The position numbers and the translations under genes were made by a program. Shown here piece after piece: positions 7,164-15,016 of a stretch of DNA of 24,333 nt. Source of the stretch: 66-474 sp964489055 (GTDB taxonomy: Bacteria; Pseudomonadota; Gammaproteobacteria; Xanthomonadales; Rhodanobacteraceae); NCBI GenBank assembly GCA_964489055.1, contig CAZAXF010000044.1:1-24333 (forward strand). The letters run 5' to 3'. The stretch's first letter is position 1, and every line of letters starts with the position of its first letter. The notes under the pieces are model-generated. The model had not been told where the DNA came from. It made no database searches and saw nothing but the letters and a program-made list of their open reading frames with translations.

Positions 7164-7658
7164 ATGCTGACCGACACCGATCTTGGGCACCTCCGCCGCT
7201 GCGTGGAACTCGCGCGCCGCGCACTGGACACCGGCAACCCGGCGTTCGGTTCGTTGCTGGTCGGCGAGGGTGGCGAGGTGCTGTTCGAGGACTACAACCA
7301 GGTCAAGGGCGGCGACCCCACGCACCATCCGGAACTGGGCGTGGCGCGCTGGGCGGGCACCCACCTCGCGCCCGCGCAACGCGCGCGCACCACCGTGTAT
7401 ACCTCGGGCGAGCACTGCGCGATGTGCTCGGCCGCGCACGGCTGGGTCGGCCTCGGCCGCATCGTCTACGCCACGTCCTCGGCGCAACTGGCGGCGTGGC
7501 TGGCGGAGTGGAACATCCCGCGCTCGCGGGTGCGTGACCTGTCCATCCAGGAGGTGCTGGACGGCGTCGAGGTCGATGGGCCGGCTCCGGAACTCGAGGA
7601 TGAAATCCACGCGCTGCACCGGCGGTTCTTCCAGCCCGACGCCAGCCGGGCGCAGTGA
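7164..7658 (+). CDS. Nucleoside deaminase (cytidine/deoxycytidylate deaminase fold)
   Basis: 164 residues with a zinc deaminase core. The first motif is H55-P56-E57 (THHPELG) in place of the usual HAE; the second is SGEHCAMC with Cys85 and Cys88, where the common form is PCxxC. All three zinc ligands and the catalytic Glu are present, so activity is expected on a purine or pyrimidine base or nucleoside; I recall a guanine/nucleoside-deaminase subfamily with the same EHCxMC variant. The NPAFGSLLV segment near residues 25-33 is typical. ATG 7164 lacks a strong ribosome site; alternatives upstream are no better. It starts 92 bp after thiM on the same strand and may share its transcript. Confidence 0.85.
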   Translation: MLTDTDLGHLRRCVELARRALDTGNPAFGSLLVGEGGEVLFEDYNQVKGGDPTHHPELGVARWAGTHLAPAQRARTTVYTSGEHCAMCSAAHGWVGLGRIVYATSSAQLAAWLAEWNIPRSRVRDLSIQEVLDGVEVDGPAPELEDEIHALHRRFFQPDASRAQ

Positions 7659-7748
7659 GCGCCGTGATGCGCATACCGTGGCGTTCTGTTCCGGAGTCGG
7701 CGAGCTTGATCGCCAGGGCGGGGATACTGCTTGTCGCGAGGTGCGAGT

Positions 7749-8474
7749 GTGACGACCGCGACTGAAATTGCACCGGATGTATTCCGGATTTCCACCTACG
7801 TCCCGGACGCGGACCTGCAGTTCAACCAGTTCCTGGTTCGCGATGACGAACCATTGCTGTACCACACCGGGCAGAACGCGTTGTTCGGTGAGGTCGAGGC
7901 GGCGGTGCGCGCGCTGATCGACGTATCGGGCCTGCGCTGGATCGGTTTCAGCCACTTCGAGGGCGACGAGTGCGGTGCCCTGAACCGTTGGCTCGAACTC
8001 GCGCCGCGTGCCACGCCGCTGGCGGGCCTGGTCGCGGCGGCGACCTGCATCAACGACTTTTCCATGCGCGCGCCGCGGATACTCGACGACGGCACGACGC
8101 TGGTCACTGGACGCCATACGCTGCGATTCCTGGTGACGCCGTACGTGCCGCACAACTGGGAGTCCAGCCTGTTGTTCGATGAAACCGAACGCGTGCTGTT
8201 TTGCTCCGACCTGTTGCTGCAGCGCGGCGAGCGGCCCGCCGTGGCCGAAGATGTGCTGGAACGCGCGTTGCATGATTTCGAGGCCGGCCAGCAGGGCCCG
8301 TTCCACGATTCGATTCCCCGCACCCGCGATACGCCCGCGATCCTCGCCCGGCTGGCGGCCCTGGAACCGCACGTGCTCGCGATCATGCATGGCGCCTGCT
8401 TTCGGGGCGATGGCGGCGCGGTGATGCGCGGCTTTGCGCAAGGGCTGGAGGAAATCACCCGCCGGCCGGTTTGA
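7749..8474 (+). CDS. MBL-fold metallo-hydrolase, oxygen-binding diiron (ODP/flavodiiron-like) type
   Basis: 241 residues with a metallo-beta-lactamase fold. Candidate metal ligands are His69-x-Glu71-x-Asp73 (SHFEGDECG), His135 (VPHNWES), Asp154 (FCSDL) and His214 (IMHGACF). The HxExD pattern with Glu is that of the diiron flavodiiron/ODP branch and not of zinc beta-lactamases. No flavodoxin domain follows, so it is the stand-alone form, perhaps an O2- or NO-responsive sensor or a reductase partner. The start is GTG 7749 with GAGG about 8 nt upstream; TTG 7731 is an alternative. A duplicated 3' segment of this gene occurs at 18730-19065. Convergent with the amidohydrolase, 86 bp between stops. 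Confidence 0.85.
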   Translation: MTTATEIAPDVFRISTYVPDADLQFNQFLVRDDEPLLYHTGQNALFGEVEAAVRALIDVSGLRWIGFSHFEGDECGALNRWLELAPRATPLAGLVAAATCINDFSMRAPRILDDGTTLVTGRHTLRFLVTPYVPHNWESSLLFDETERVLFCSDLLLQRGERPAVAEDVLERALHDFEAGQQGPFHDSIPRTRDTPAILARLAALEPHVLAIMHGACFRGDGGAVMRGFAQGLEEITRRPV

Positions 8475-8560
8475 TGGCGGCGGACCGTTGCGGCACCACG
8501 CGATCAGATGCGGAATATGCCTTGGGCGAAACGGTGACGGTCCAGGTTATTTGCGAACGG

Positions 8561-9808
8561 TCACGCGACTTGCTCTGTGGGGCTTCGGTAAACCACTCCA
8601 CTTTTCATGACGAATTCCACGTTGGCCGTTGCGCTGATGTCGGCGATCGGATCTCCGGGCATCGCAACGATGTCCGCCTGCTTGCCAGACACGAGCACGC
8701 CGATGTCGTCTTGTCCGAGCAGCTCGGCGGCGACGCTGGTTGCGGCCTTGAGCGCCCGCACGGGCGCGACGCCCGCCGCCACCATGGCCTGGAACTCCAG
8801 AATGCCGTGGCTGAAGGGGAACATGCCGCAGTCCGTACCGTACGCGATCTTGACGTCGCTGTGCGCGATCAGGTGCTGGGACTCAACGATTTGGCTACTG
8901 TCACGGCTGAACTTCCACACCGCCTGGCAGGGCAAGGTGTGGGCGTGCAACGCGTGCATGTCTTCCTGGGTCATTTGCATCGTCGGTACCACGAAAGTGC
9001 CGGATTGTCTGGCCATCGCCAGCGCTTCATCGTCGATCAGATACGCGTGCTCAAGGCTGCGGGCGCCCGCGCGGATCGCCTGCTTGCAGCCTTCGGCAGC
9101 GCCGGTATGGACCGCCACCGGCATCCCGAGCTGCCGCGCCGTGGCAACCAGAAGATCCATCTCATCGTCGAACCACGTTACGCGCGCCGGATCGTCGCCG
9201 GGGCTGAAATAGCCGCCGGTATTGGTGGTTTTGACCCAGTCGCTGCCGAAGGTGTGTTCGCGGCGCACCAGCGCCTTGATGCCGCCCGCGTTATCGGCGA
9301 TGGCCGAGACGGGCAGTTTCCAGCGCGAGGCATAGAACCCGCGCAAATCGCCGTGTCCGGCGGATGCGCTGATGATGTGCGCGGCAACGATCAGCCGCGG
9401 CCCTTCTACCAACCCCGCCGCCAGCGCGTTGCGCAAATCGACGGTCGGGAATTCCGGGTCCACGCTTCCGCAGTCGCGCAGGGTGGTAAAGCCGTAGCGC
9501 ATGTATTCACGGGCGATGCTGAGTCCCTTGAGTGCCTTGGTGGCGCAGGATTCAAGCGTCTGCGTCGGCAATTGCGAAGCATCCATCGTCAGATGCACGT
9601 GGGTGTCGATGAAACCGGGACTCGCCGTGCAGTGCATCAGGTCGATCACGCGTGCCCCGGGCGGCCGCTGGACCGAGTGCGCCATCTCGGTGATGCGGCC
9701 GCGTTCCACCAGAATTTCGGTTGGACCTGTCAGGTGGTCGGCGATGCCGTCGAATACGCGGCCGCATCTCAGCACCATCGGATGTTCGTCAGAACGTTCA
9801 CTTGCCAT
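8561..9808 (-). CDS. Metal-dependent amidohydrolase family protein (dipeptidase/imidazolonepropionase-like)
   Basis: 415 residues of the amidohydrolase superfamily. Metal-site residues seen are His70 and His72 (DTHVH), Lys193 (WVKTT, possibly carboxylated), His234 (AVHTG), His254 (LEHAY) and Asp326 (YGTDCG), all as in the binuclear Xaa-Pro/Xaa-Arg dipeptidase-like branch. N- and C-terminal strands form the small beta-sandwich (ILVERGRIT; GKQADIVAMPGDP). Cytosolic; no signal peptide. ATG 9808 has GAAGGAG upstream. It overlaps the end of the TRIC-type channel gene by 11 bp, so translation is probably coupled, and it is the last gene of a three-gene operon with the M20 hydrolase. Substrate probably a peptide or N-acyl amino acid; not proven. 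Confidence 0.87.
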   Translation of the reverse strand: MASERSDEHPMVLRCGRVFDGIADHLTGPTEILVERGRITEMAHSVQRPPGARVIDLMHCTASPGFIDTHVHLTMDASQLPTQTLESCATKALKGLSIAREYMRYGFTTLRDCGSVDPEFPTVDLRNALAAGLVEGPRLIVAAHIISASAGHGDLRGFYASRWKLPVSAIADNAGGIKALVRREHTFGSDWVKTTNTGGYFSPGDDPARVTWFDDEMDLLVATARQLGMPVAVHTGAAEGCKQAIRAGARSLEHAYLIDDEALAMARQSGTFVVPTMQMTQEDMHALHAHTLPCQAVWKFSRDSSQIVESQHLIAHSDVKIAYGTDCGMFPFSHGILEFQAMVAAGVAPVRALKAATSVAAELLGQDDIGVLVSGKQADIVAMPGDPIADISATANVEFVMKSGVVYRSPTEQVA

Positions 9809-10463
9809 CGTAATTCTCCTTCGATCTTTCCGCCTTGCTGCCGCCATTGTTCGGCAACCGTGCCACGGGCAGGTGCCAGCCGTGCTGGATGGCCATGAAG
9901 CGCAGCGCAAAACACGCCAGCATGCCGACGATGGCGGGACCTGCCGGGTGCAGGTGCAGCACGTGTCCAGCCGCGGCGATCACAGCCGCCGCGAGCGCCG
10001 CCAGTGCGTAAAGATCCGACCGCAACACGGCCGGAATTTCGTTCGCGAGAGCGTCGCGCAGCATGCCACCGCCGATGCCGGTCAAGACCCCGAGCAGCGC
10101 CGCCATGACCGGGTTGAGCCCGTACGCGAGTGCCTTTTCGGTGCCGGCCACGGCGAAGAACGCCAGGCCCACGGCATCCAGCCATTGCACCGGATGATCC
10201 AGCCTGGCGATGAGCGGGTAGCGGAAGAACACGATCAGGCCGGCAAGGACGGATACCGCGAGGTAAATCCAGTTGGAGATCGCCGCCGGCGGCACCGCGC
10301 CGATCAGGAGATCACGCGTGATTCCACCTGCGTTGCCGGCCGCAAACGCGAGCACGAGCACGCCAAAAATGTCCATCTTGCGCCGGACGGCGGTGACGCC
10401 GCCGCTGATCGCGAACACGAAGGTGCCTCCAAGGTCCAGGACGTGCGTGAGCAGTTCGTGCAC
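9798..10463 (-). CDS. TRIC-type cation channel family protein (UPF0126)
   Basis: 221 residues, an integral membrane protein with about seven hydrophobic segments arranged as two related halves. Each half carries a Gly-rich motif: AAGNAGGITRDLL near 41-53 and LTGIGGGMLRDAL near 126-138, the hallmark of the UPF0126/YadS family, bacterial relatives of trimeric intracellular cation channels. It probably carries K+ or another small cation across the inner membrane. The start is GTG 10463-10461, preceded by GAAGGAAGG. It follows the M20 gene by 47 bp and overlaps the amidohydrolase start by 11 bp. Why a channel sits between two hydrolases is unclear. Confidence 0.88.
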   Translation of the reverse strand: MHELLTHVLDLGGTFVFAISGGVTAVRRKMDIFGVLVLAFAAGNAGGITRDLLIGAVPPAAISNWIYLAVSVLAGLIVFFRYPLIARLDHPVQWLDAVGLAFFAVAGTEKALAYGLNPVMAALLGVLTGIGGGMLRDALANEIPAVLRSDLYALAALAAAVIAAAGHVLHLHPAGPAIVGMLACFALRFMAIQHGWHLPVARLPNNGGSKAERSKENYDGK

Positions 10464-10510
10464 TGTTTGACCTTCCTTCTGGCGACGGGAGTTTGCGGAT
10501 CGAACGACCG

Positions 10511-11776
10511 CTACGGTTTCAACCAGGCGCAGGATGCAATCACGAGCGCTTCAACGCCCGCTTCCAGCGTGGGGTGCAGTGCGGGCAGGAACTTCGGGTT
10601 GTGATTGGTCGGGAGATCGTTGAGCCGGTTTGCCGCCTTGGCTTTGGCATAGGTATCGGGGTCGGATCCGCCGATGAGCCAGAACACCGAAGGCACGCCC
10701 CATTCAGAGCCGAACGAACCGAAGTCCTCGCTTGCCGAGGCCGGACCCACCTCGCGCAGACGCTGTGCGGGAAAGTACGCCCGGAACGCCTCGACCACAC
10801 GTTTGGTCGCGCCTGCGTCGTTCACCGCCAGCGGATAGTTGTCCAGCGGCGTGATCTCCGGTTCACGCGGCGCTCCCGAAGCCGCGGCTTCCGCGTTCAC
10901 GATGCGCTTGATCGACGCCAGCACGCGCTCGCGTACGCCGGCATCGAAGGTGCGCACGTTGAGCTTGATGATGGCCTCGTCCGGAATGACGTTCTCCTTG
11001 CTACCGGCCTGCAACGCACCCACGGTTACCACTGCTGACTCGGCAGCCGCGACCTCGCGCGAGACGATGGTCTGCAGGCGCAGCACCACTGACGCCGCCA
11101 TGATCACTGGATCGATGCTGGCCTGCGGCATCGAGCCGTGCGCACCCCGCCCGAACAGGCGAATCTGGAAACTGTCCGCAGCCGAGGTGATCGCCCCCGT
11201 GCGTCCGGCGATCACACCAGCCGGTCCGACCACCACGTGCTGGCCGAGTATCACCTCCGGTTTTGGAAAACGCTTGAACAGTCCATCGTCGATCATCGCC
11301 TGGGCGCCGGCTGCGGTTTCCTCGGCGGGTTGGAACACCGCCATCAACGTGCCGCGCCAGGCCTTGCGCGCCTGCGCCATCAGCAAGCTGGCGCCCACCA
11401 ACCAGGTGACGTGCAGGTCATGACCGCACGCGTGCATCACCGGCACCGTTTTACCTTCGGGGTCAGTCGCCGTGACCTTGCTGGCGTAAGCGATGCCGGT
11501 GGCTTCCGCAACCGGCAGCGCATCCATGTCGGCACGCAGCATCACGGTCGGGCCGTCGCCGTTTTTCAAGAGCCCGACCACACCGGTATGGCCGACTTGG
11601 GTCGTTACCTCGAAACCGGCCGCGCGCAAGCGCTCGGCCGCGATGCCTGCGGTGCGTGTCTCCTGCATCGACAGCTCCGGGTGCGCGTGCACGTCCTTGT
11701 ACAGGGCTTCCAGATCGGGCAAAACACCGGAAAGACCAGCCAGTACCGGGCTCTCTGCGGCTGATTTCGTGTTCAC
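10511..11776 (-). CDS. M20 family metallo-amidohydrolase (IAA-amino acid/hippurate hydrolase-like)
   Basis: 421 residues, family M20D. Visible sites: HAHPELS (30-36), DMDALPV (83-89), Cys117 and His119 of HACGHD, Glu152-Glu153 (PAEETAAG), His180, and a C-terminal SASEDFGSF segment. This set fits bimetal enzymes that release amino acids from N-acyl conjugates (hippurate, IAA-amino acids, N-acetylated peptides). No strong signal peptide, so probably cytosolic. The start is GTG 11776-11774 because AGGAGG lies 8 nt upstream; the in-frame ATG at 11815 lacks a site. It heads a minus-strand operon with the TRIC-type channel and amidohydrolase, suggesting use of amide-linked compounds. Confidence 0.9.
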   Translation of the reverse strand: MNTKSAAESPVLAGLSGVLPDLEALYKDVHAHPELSMQETRTAGIAAERLRAAGFEVTTQVGHTGVVGLLKNGDGPTVMLRADMDALPVAEATGIAYASKVTATDPEGKTVPVMHACGHDLHVTWLVGASLLMAQARKAWRGTLMAVFQPAEETAAGAQAMIDDGLFKRFPKPEVILGQHVVVGPAGVIAGRTGAITSAADSFQIRLFGRGAHGSMPQASIDPVIMAASVVLRLQTIVSREVAAAESAVVTVGALQAGSKENVIPDEAIIKLNVRTFDAGVRERVLASIKRIVNAEAAASGAPREPEITPLDNYPLAVNDAGATKRVVEAFRAYFPAQRLREVGPASASEDFGSFGSEWGVPSVFWLIGGSDPDTYAKAKAANRLNDLPTNHNPKFLPALHPTLEAGVEALVIASCAWLKP

Positions 11777-12085
11777 TGTATCGCCTCCTGACCATGTAAT
11801 TGCGTCCATGCCCATGGATGCGCGCTGGGTCTTTTCAAAGCGTACACCGCGAACACCGACGACGCTTGGTCAACAAACCCGACGCGCTGGCCAACCTGTT
11901 GACAGGCTGCTTCTGTCCGGGTGCTGATCTGTACACAAACGTATGGCAAGTCTGCGACCAAGCTGCGAGACATATCGGTCGGTGGCGGCTTCGTCGCGAC
12001 GCTTTTGATCGACCCTTGGATTCTCACGCGATTTCCGCGTTGATCGGGGTGCTACGATCGGTGCGTTGACGGAGTAACCGTTCGT
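11777..12085. other. Divergent intergenic region between M20 operon and SDR copy 2
   Basis: 309 bp; no convincing gene. It holds the AGGAGG site of the M20 gene, a GGAG site for the SDR, and TGCTACGAT (12050-12058), an extended -10-like element. The stretch around the latter (TTGATcgGGGTGCTACGatcGG) resembles that before SDR copy 1, so part of the promoter seems duplicated with the gene. Confidence 0.55.
12050..12058 (+). promoter_or_regulatory. Extended -10-like element of SDR copy 2
   Basis: TGCTACGAT, 27 nt before the ATG, has the TGn extension and a fair -10 match. The equivalent before copy 1 is TGCTACGGT at 2110-2118. No good -35 is visible. Conservation between paralogues is the main support. 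Confidence 0.35.
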
Positions 12086-12859
12086 ATGGCCAATGCACCT
12101 TCCTGTACCGCCGTAGTCGGTGTGGGTCCGGGGTTGGGCGCGGCGCTGGCCGAGCGTTTTGCACGCGAAGGCCAGGCGCTTGCGCTGCTCTCGCGTACCG
12201 CCGGTCATCGTGATCCGGTCATCAAGGGCATCCGCGCTGGCGGCGGCAGTGCCCAAGGCTTTGACTGCGATGTCGCCGAGCCGGAATCGGTGGCGACCGC
12301 GTTCGGGCAGGTGCGCGATACGCTCGGTGATCCGGGCGTGCTGATCTACAACGCCGGTGCGTTCGCGGTGGGCGGACTGCTGGAACTTTCCACGGCCGAT
12401 TTCGAACAAGCATGGTGCGTCAATTGTTTCGGCGGATTCCTGGCCGCACGCGAGGTGGTGCCGGCAATGCTGGAGCGCGGACAGGGCACGCTGCTGTTCA
12501 CCGGCGCGACGTCCGCAATGCGCGGAAGCGCCCACTTTCCAAGTCTCGCGGTCGGCAAGTTCGGCCTGCGCGCACTGGCGCAGAGCCTGGCTCGCGAGCT
12601 CGGCCCCAGGGGCATCCACGTGGCGCACGTGGTCATCGACGGCCAGATCGGCTCGGCCGCCGCGCGCCGGCGCGACCCCTCGCGCAGCGCGGAGACGTTT
12701 CTCGAACCCGCCGCCATCGCCGAAACCTACTGGCAACTCCACGCCCAGCCGCGCTCGGCCTGGACGCTGGAGCAGGACCTGCGTCCGCACGTCGAACGGT
12801 TCTGGAGCGGCGCACCCGGGCCGGGGCTGCGTGCACGGTCGACGCGAGGCGCACCATGA
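12086..12859 (+). CDS. SDR-fold protein lacking the catalytic tyrosine (copy 2)
   Basis: 257 residues, paralogue of the protein at 2154-2873; I count about 44 differences over the shared 239 residues. The same features occur: GVGPGLG near the N-terminus, NAG, and LAVGK in place of YxxxK, with Ala in FTGATSA at the serine position. An extra 18-residue Arg/Gly/Pro-rich tail follows VERF, absent from copy 1. That tail is likely read-through into former downstream sequence after loss of the original stop. ATG 12086 has GGAG at 12070-12073. Nucleotide-binding fold is probable; classical oxidoreductase chemistry is doubtful without the Tyr. Stands alone; converges on the antiporter gene, with 120 bp between stops. 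Confidence 0.85.
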   Translation: MANAPSCTAVVGVGPGLGAALAERFAREGQALALLSRTAGHRDPVIKGIRAGGGSAQGFDCDVAEPESVATAFGQVRDTLGDPGVLIYNAGAFAVGGLLELSTADFEQAWCVNCFGGFLAAREVVPAMLERGQGTLLFTGATSAMRGSAHFPSLAVGKFGLRALAQSLARELGPRGIHVAHVVIDGQIGSAAARRRDPSRSAETFLEPAAIAETYWQLHAQPRSAWTLEQDLRPHVERFWSGAPGPGLRARSTRGAP

Positions 12860-12979
12860 GTGCTTCCGGATGAATCGCCGGATGCTTGTCCGATTGCGAA
12901 CGCCGCAAACAAGGTCACGCAAACCGCGTCGGATTCACTTTTTGACTCCATGTGGGAAGTGAACCTGACCCGTTCCTGA

Positions 12980-14638
12980 TCAATTGCGTCGCGTTGCACC
13001 GGGTCGTGAGCGGGAGGCCAGGGTTGCCTCCATCAGATCCAGTTCGTGAACGAGCCTGTGGTGCAGGGGGTCGTCGATCCGGTGCGAAAAACGCAGACGA
13101 TTCAATTCGTCGCGTTCGGCGTTCAATGCAACCTGGCGCAATCGCCGCTCGGACGATGCTACCTGCAGCAGGTGTCGGGCCTCGTCGCCTTCCTTGCCAC
13201 CGAGTTCCAGGCGCTTGCGATACGTATCGATGACGTGCTCGGCGGCTTCCTCCTCGATCTCCGCATCTTTTTCGGTGGTTTGTTTCCTGGCTTCCTCGAT
13301 GCGGTGGATTGCGGCCTTGGCGGCGGCGATGCGTGCGTCCCGTTCCTGGCCGGTTGCTTCCCGGTCATCGGCGGGTTGCAGTTTCCGGCCGATCAGGGGA
13401 AGGCCGACGCTTGCCGTCGCCAGTGAAAGCAGAATCACGCCCATGGCAAGAAAAATGGCGAGCTTGCGGGCGGGAAACGCGGCCCCGTCCGCGAGCATCA
13501 GGGGCAAGGTGAGAATGCCGGCGAGCGTGATGGCTCCCTTGACGCCGGCGAATGCGGTAAACAGCATCCATCGCGGCGACAGTCCACGCCATTGGCGGCC
13601 GCGCAAAATCGCGAGCAGGTGCGCCCATTCGAAAGAGATCCAGGTCCAGACGAGGCGCAGGATCGCAAGCGCCGCGGTAACGACCACGACGTAAAGCGCC
13701 AGCCGCCACGGCTGACCCACTCCGGCGTCCCGGCTGATGGCTGGAACGCTTCTGATGATGCCGGGAAGCTGCTCGCCGAGCAGTACGAAGATCATGCCGT
13801 TCAGCGTCACTTCCAACATGTCCCAGACGGCGCTGCGCCGCATCCGGCTCACGGCCGAGAAATGGCCGACCAGAGTAACGTAATGCATCGAGATACCTGC
13901 CGCCACGGCGGCCAAAACACCGGACAGGCCCAGACGCTCGGCCCACAGGTAGGCGGCAAACGGGATGAGGATGCTGACCAGGACCAGTGTGCCGGGCTCC
14001 TCCCCTGTCCAGCGGGTCAGCCAACGGTAAATGGCGCTGGCGCCCCATGCGACCACTATTCCGATCACGATGCCGCCCGCTGCCATCTTGAGAAAATCGA
14101 GCGTGGCGCCGGCGGGAGAGAAGTACCCCGTGAGCACGGCCGCGACGGCAAAGTTGAAACACACGAGCCCCGAGGCATCGTTGAAAAGCGATTCGCCTTT
14201 CAGGATATTCAGGAGTCGTGAAGGCACCGGCGTGCCCGAGGCGATGGCAGTAACGGCCACGGGGTCGGTGGGAGAAATGATCGCAGCAATGGCAAAGGCA
14301 ACGGCGAGCGGTATTGCGGGGATCATGGCGCCGATGAGGAAGCCGAGACCGATGACCGTGAAGATGACGAGTCCGAAGGCCAGCGTCAAAATTGCGCGCC
14401 AGTCCTTGCGCAAGGCGTCCTTGGGGATACGCCAGCCGTCCAGAAACAGCAACGGGGGAATGAAGACCAGAAAGAAAACACGGGGGTCGAGCCCGACCTG
14501 GAAGCCGACCAGCGACAATGCCGCGCCGATGGCGATCTGGAGTAGCGGCAGGGGAAGCTTGACGGGCGAGAGACGAACCAGGATCCGGCTTGCGGCAACC
14601 GCGAACAGGAACACCAATACCAGCGCGACTGCGCCCAT
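12980..14638 (-). CDS. CPA1 family Na+/H+ antiporter
   Basis: 552 residues. Residues 1 to about 415 form the transporter core with some 11-12 hydrophobic segments. Key motifs are SPTDPVAVTA (122-131) and the ion-binding FNDASG (152-157, Asn153-Asp154). The GVKGAITLAGI segment near residues 380-390 is also typical of NhaP/NHE-type CPA1 carriers. It exchanges cytoplasmic Na+ (or K+) for H+ at the inner membrane. The last ~130 residues are charged, helical and coiled-coil-like (ERDARIAAAKAAIHRIEEAR onward), a regulatory tail seen in many bacterial members. ATG 14638 is preceded by CAGGAG. It is separated by 378 bp from the efflux operon upstream, so probably has its own promoter. Confidence 0.92.
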   Translation of the reverse strand: MGAVALVLVFLFAVAASRILVRLSPVKLPLPLLQIAIGAALSLVGFQVGLDPRVFFLVFIPPLLFLDGWRIPKDALRKDWRAILTLAFGLVIFTVIGLGFLIGAMIPAIPLAVAFAIAAIISPTDPVAVTAIASGTPVPSRLLNILKGESLFNDASGLVCFNFAVAAVLTGYFSPAGATLDFLKMAAGGIVIGIVVAWGASAIYRWLTRWTGEEPGTLVLVSILIPFAAYLWAERLGLSGVLAAVAAGISMHYVTLVGHFSAVSRMRRSAVWDMLEVTLNGMIFVLLGEQLPGIIRSVPAISRDAGVGQPWRLALYVVVVTAALAILRLVWTWISFEWAHLLAILRGRQWRGLSPRWMLFTAFAGVKGAITLAGILTLPLMLADGAAFPARKLAIFLAMGVILLSLATASVGLPLIGRKLQPADDREATGQERDARIAAAKAAIHRIEEARKQTTEKDAEIEEEAAEHVIDTYRKRLELGGKEGDEARHLLQVASSERRLRQVALNAERDELNRLRFSHRIDDPLHHRLVHELDLMEATLASRSRPGATRRN

Positions 14639-15016
14639 GGGTTCTCCTGACGTCGTTCGACAGACAAACCATAGCGTAATCGTCCGAAAACGGCGCAAAT
14701 TGCGCCCGGGGTCCCACCGTCAGGACGGTGGTCTGCCCGAACCGTGAGCCCATCCCGCGTGTCGTCCGGGTGATTCCCTTCGCGTCGGCGATGGGAGGGT
14801 CGATTTCCGTAGCCACGCCCGGCGGCGGTCGGCAACGTCGGGCGGCTGCGAACGGATCTGTCCGGGGTAGGAACCCGGTTTCGAGGGATGGAACGTATGC
14901 CGGACACAGGCTTGAATGGGAATCAAACCGTTCTGGAAATCGCCACCAGCCTGCCGCGTGATCGACTCGCGCCGTCAGGCCAGCGCTTTCAACCGCAAAG
15001 TGCGTCTGCGCATGGT
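14639..15016. other. Intergenic region upstream of the antiporter
   Basis: 378 bp between two minus-strand genes. I see no gene. It contains the palindrome GCGCAA-A-TTGCGC (14693-14705) and a perfect 8-bp inverted repeat at 14714-14731, a probable regulatory site for the antiporter. On the minus strand TATGGT near 14670 could be a -10, but its -35 is poor. Confidence 0.6.
14714..14731. promoter_or_regulatory. Perfect inverted repeat upstream of the antiporter gene
   Basis: CCACCGTC-AG-GACGGTGG, 8-bp arms with 2-bp spacer, lies about 75 bp before the antiporter start. A second palindrome, GCGCAAATTGCGC, is at 14693-14705. It could be a repressor operator or an RNA hairpin ending the efflux-operon transcript; no T-run follows. 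Confidence 0.4.

Noticed and set aside
8475..8560. Terminator between the converging MBL and amidohydrolase genes
   Set aside because: Only a weak GTGAC/GTCAC pairing and no T-run on either strand.
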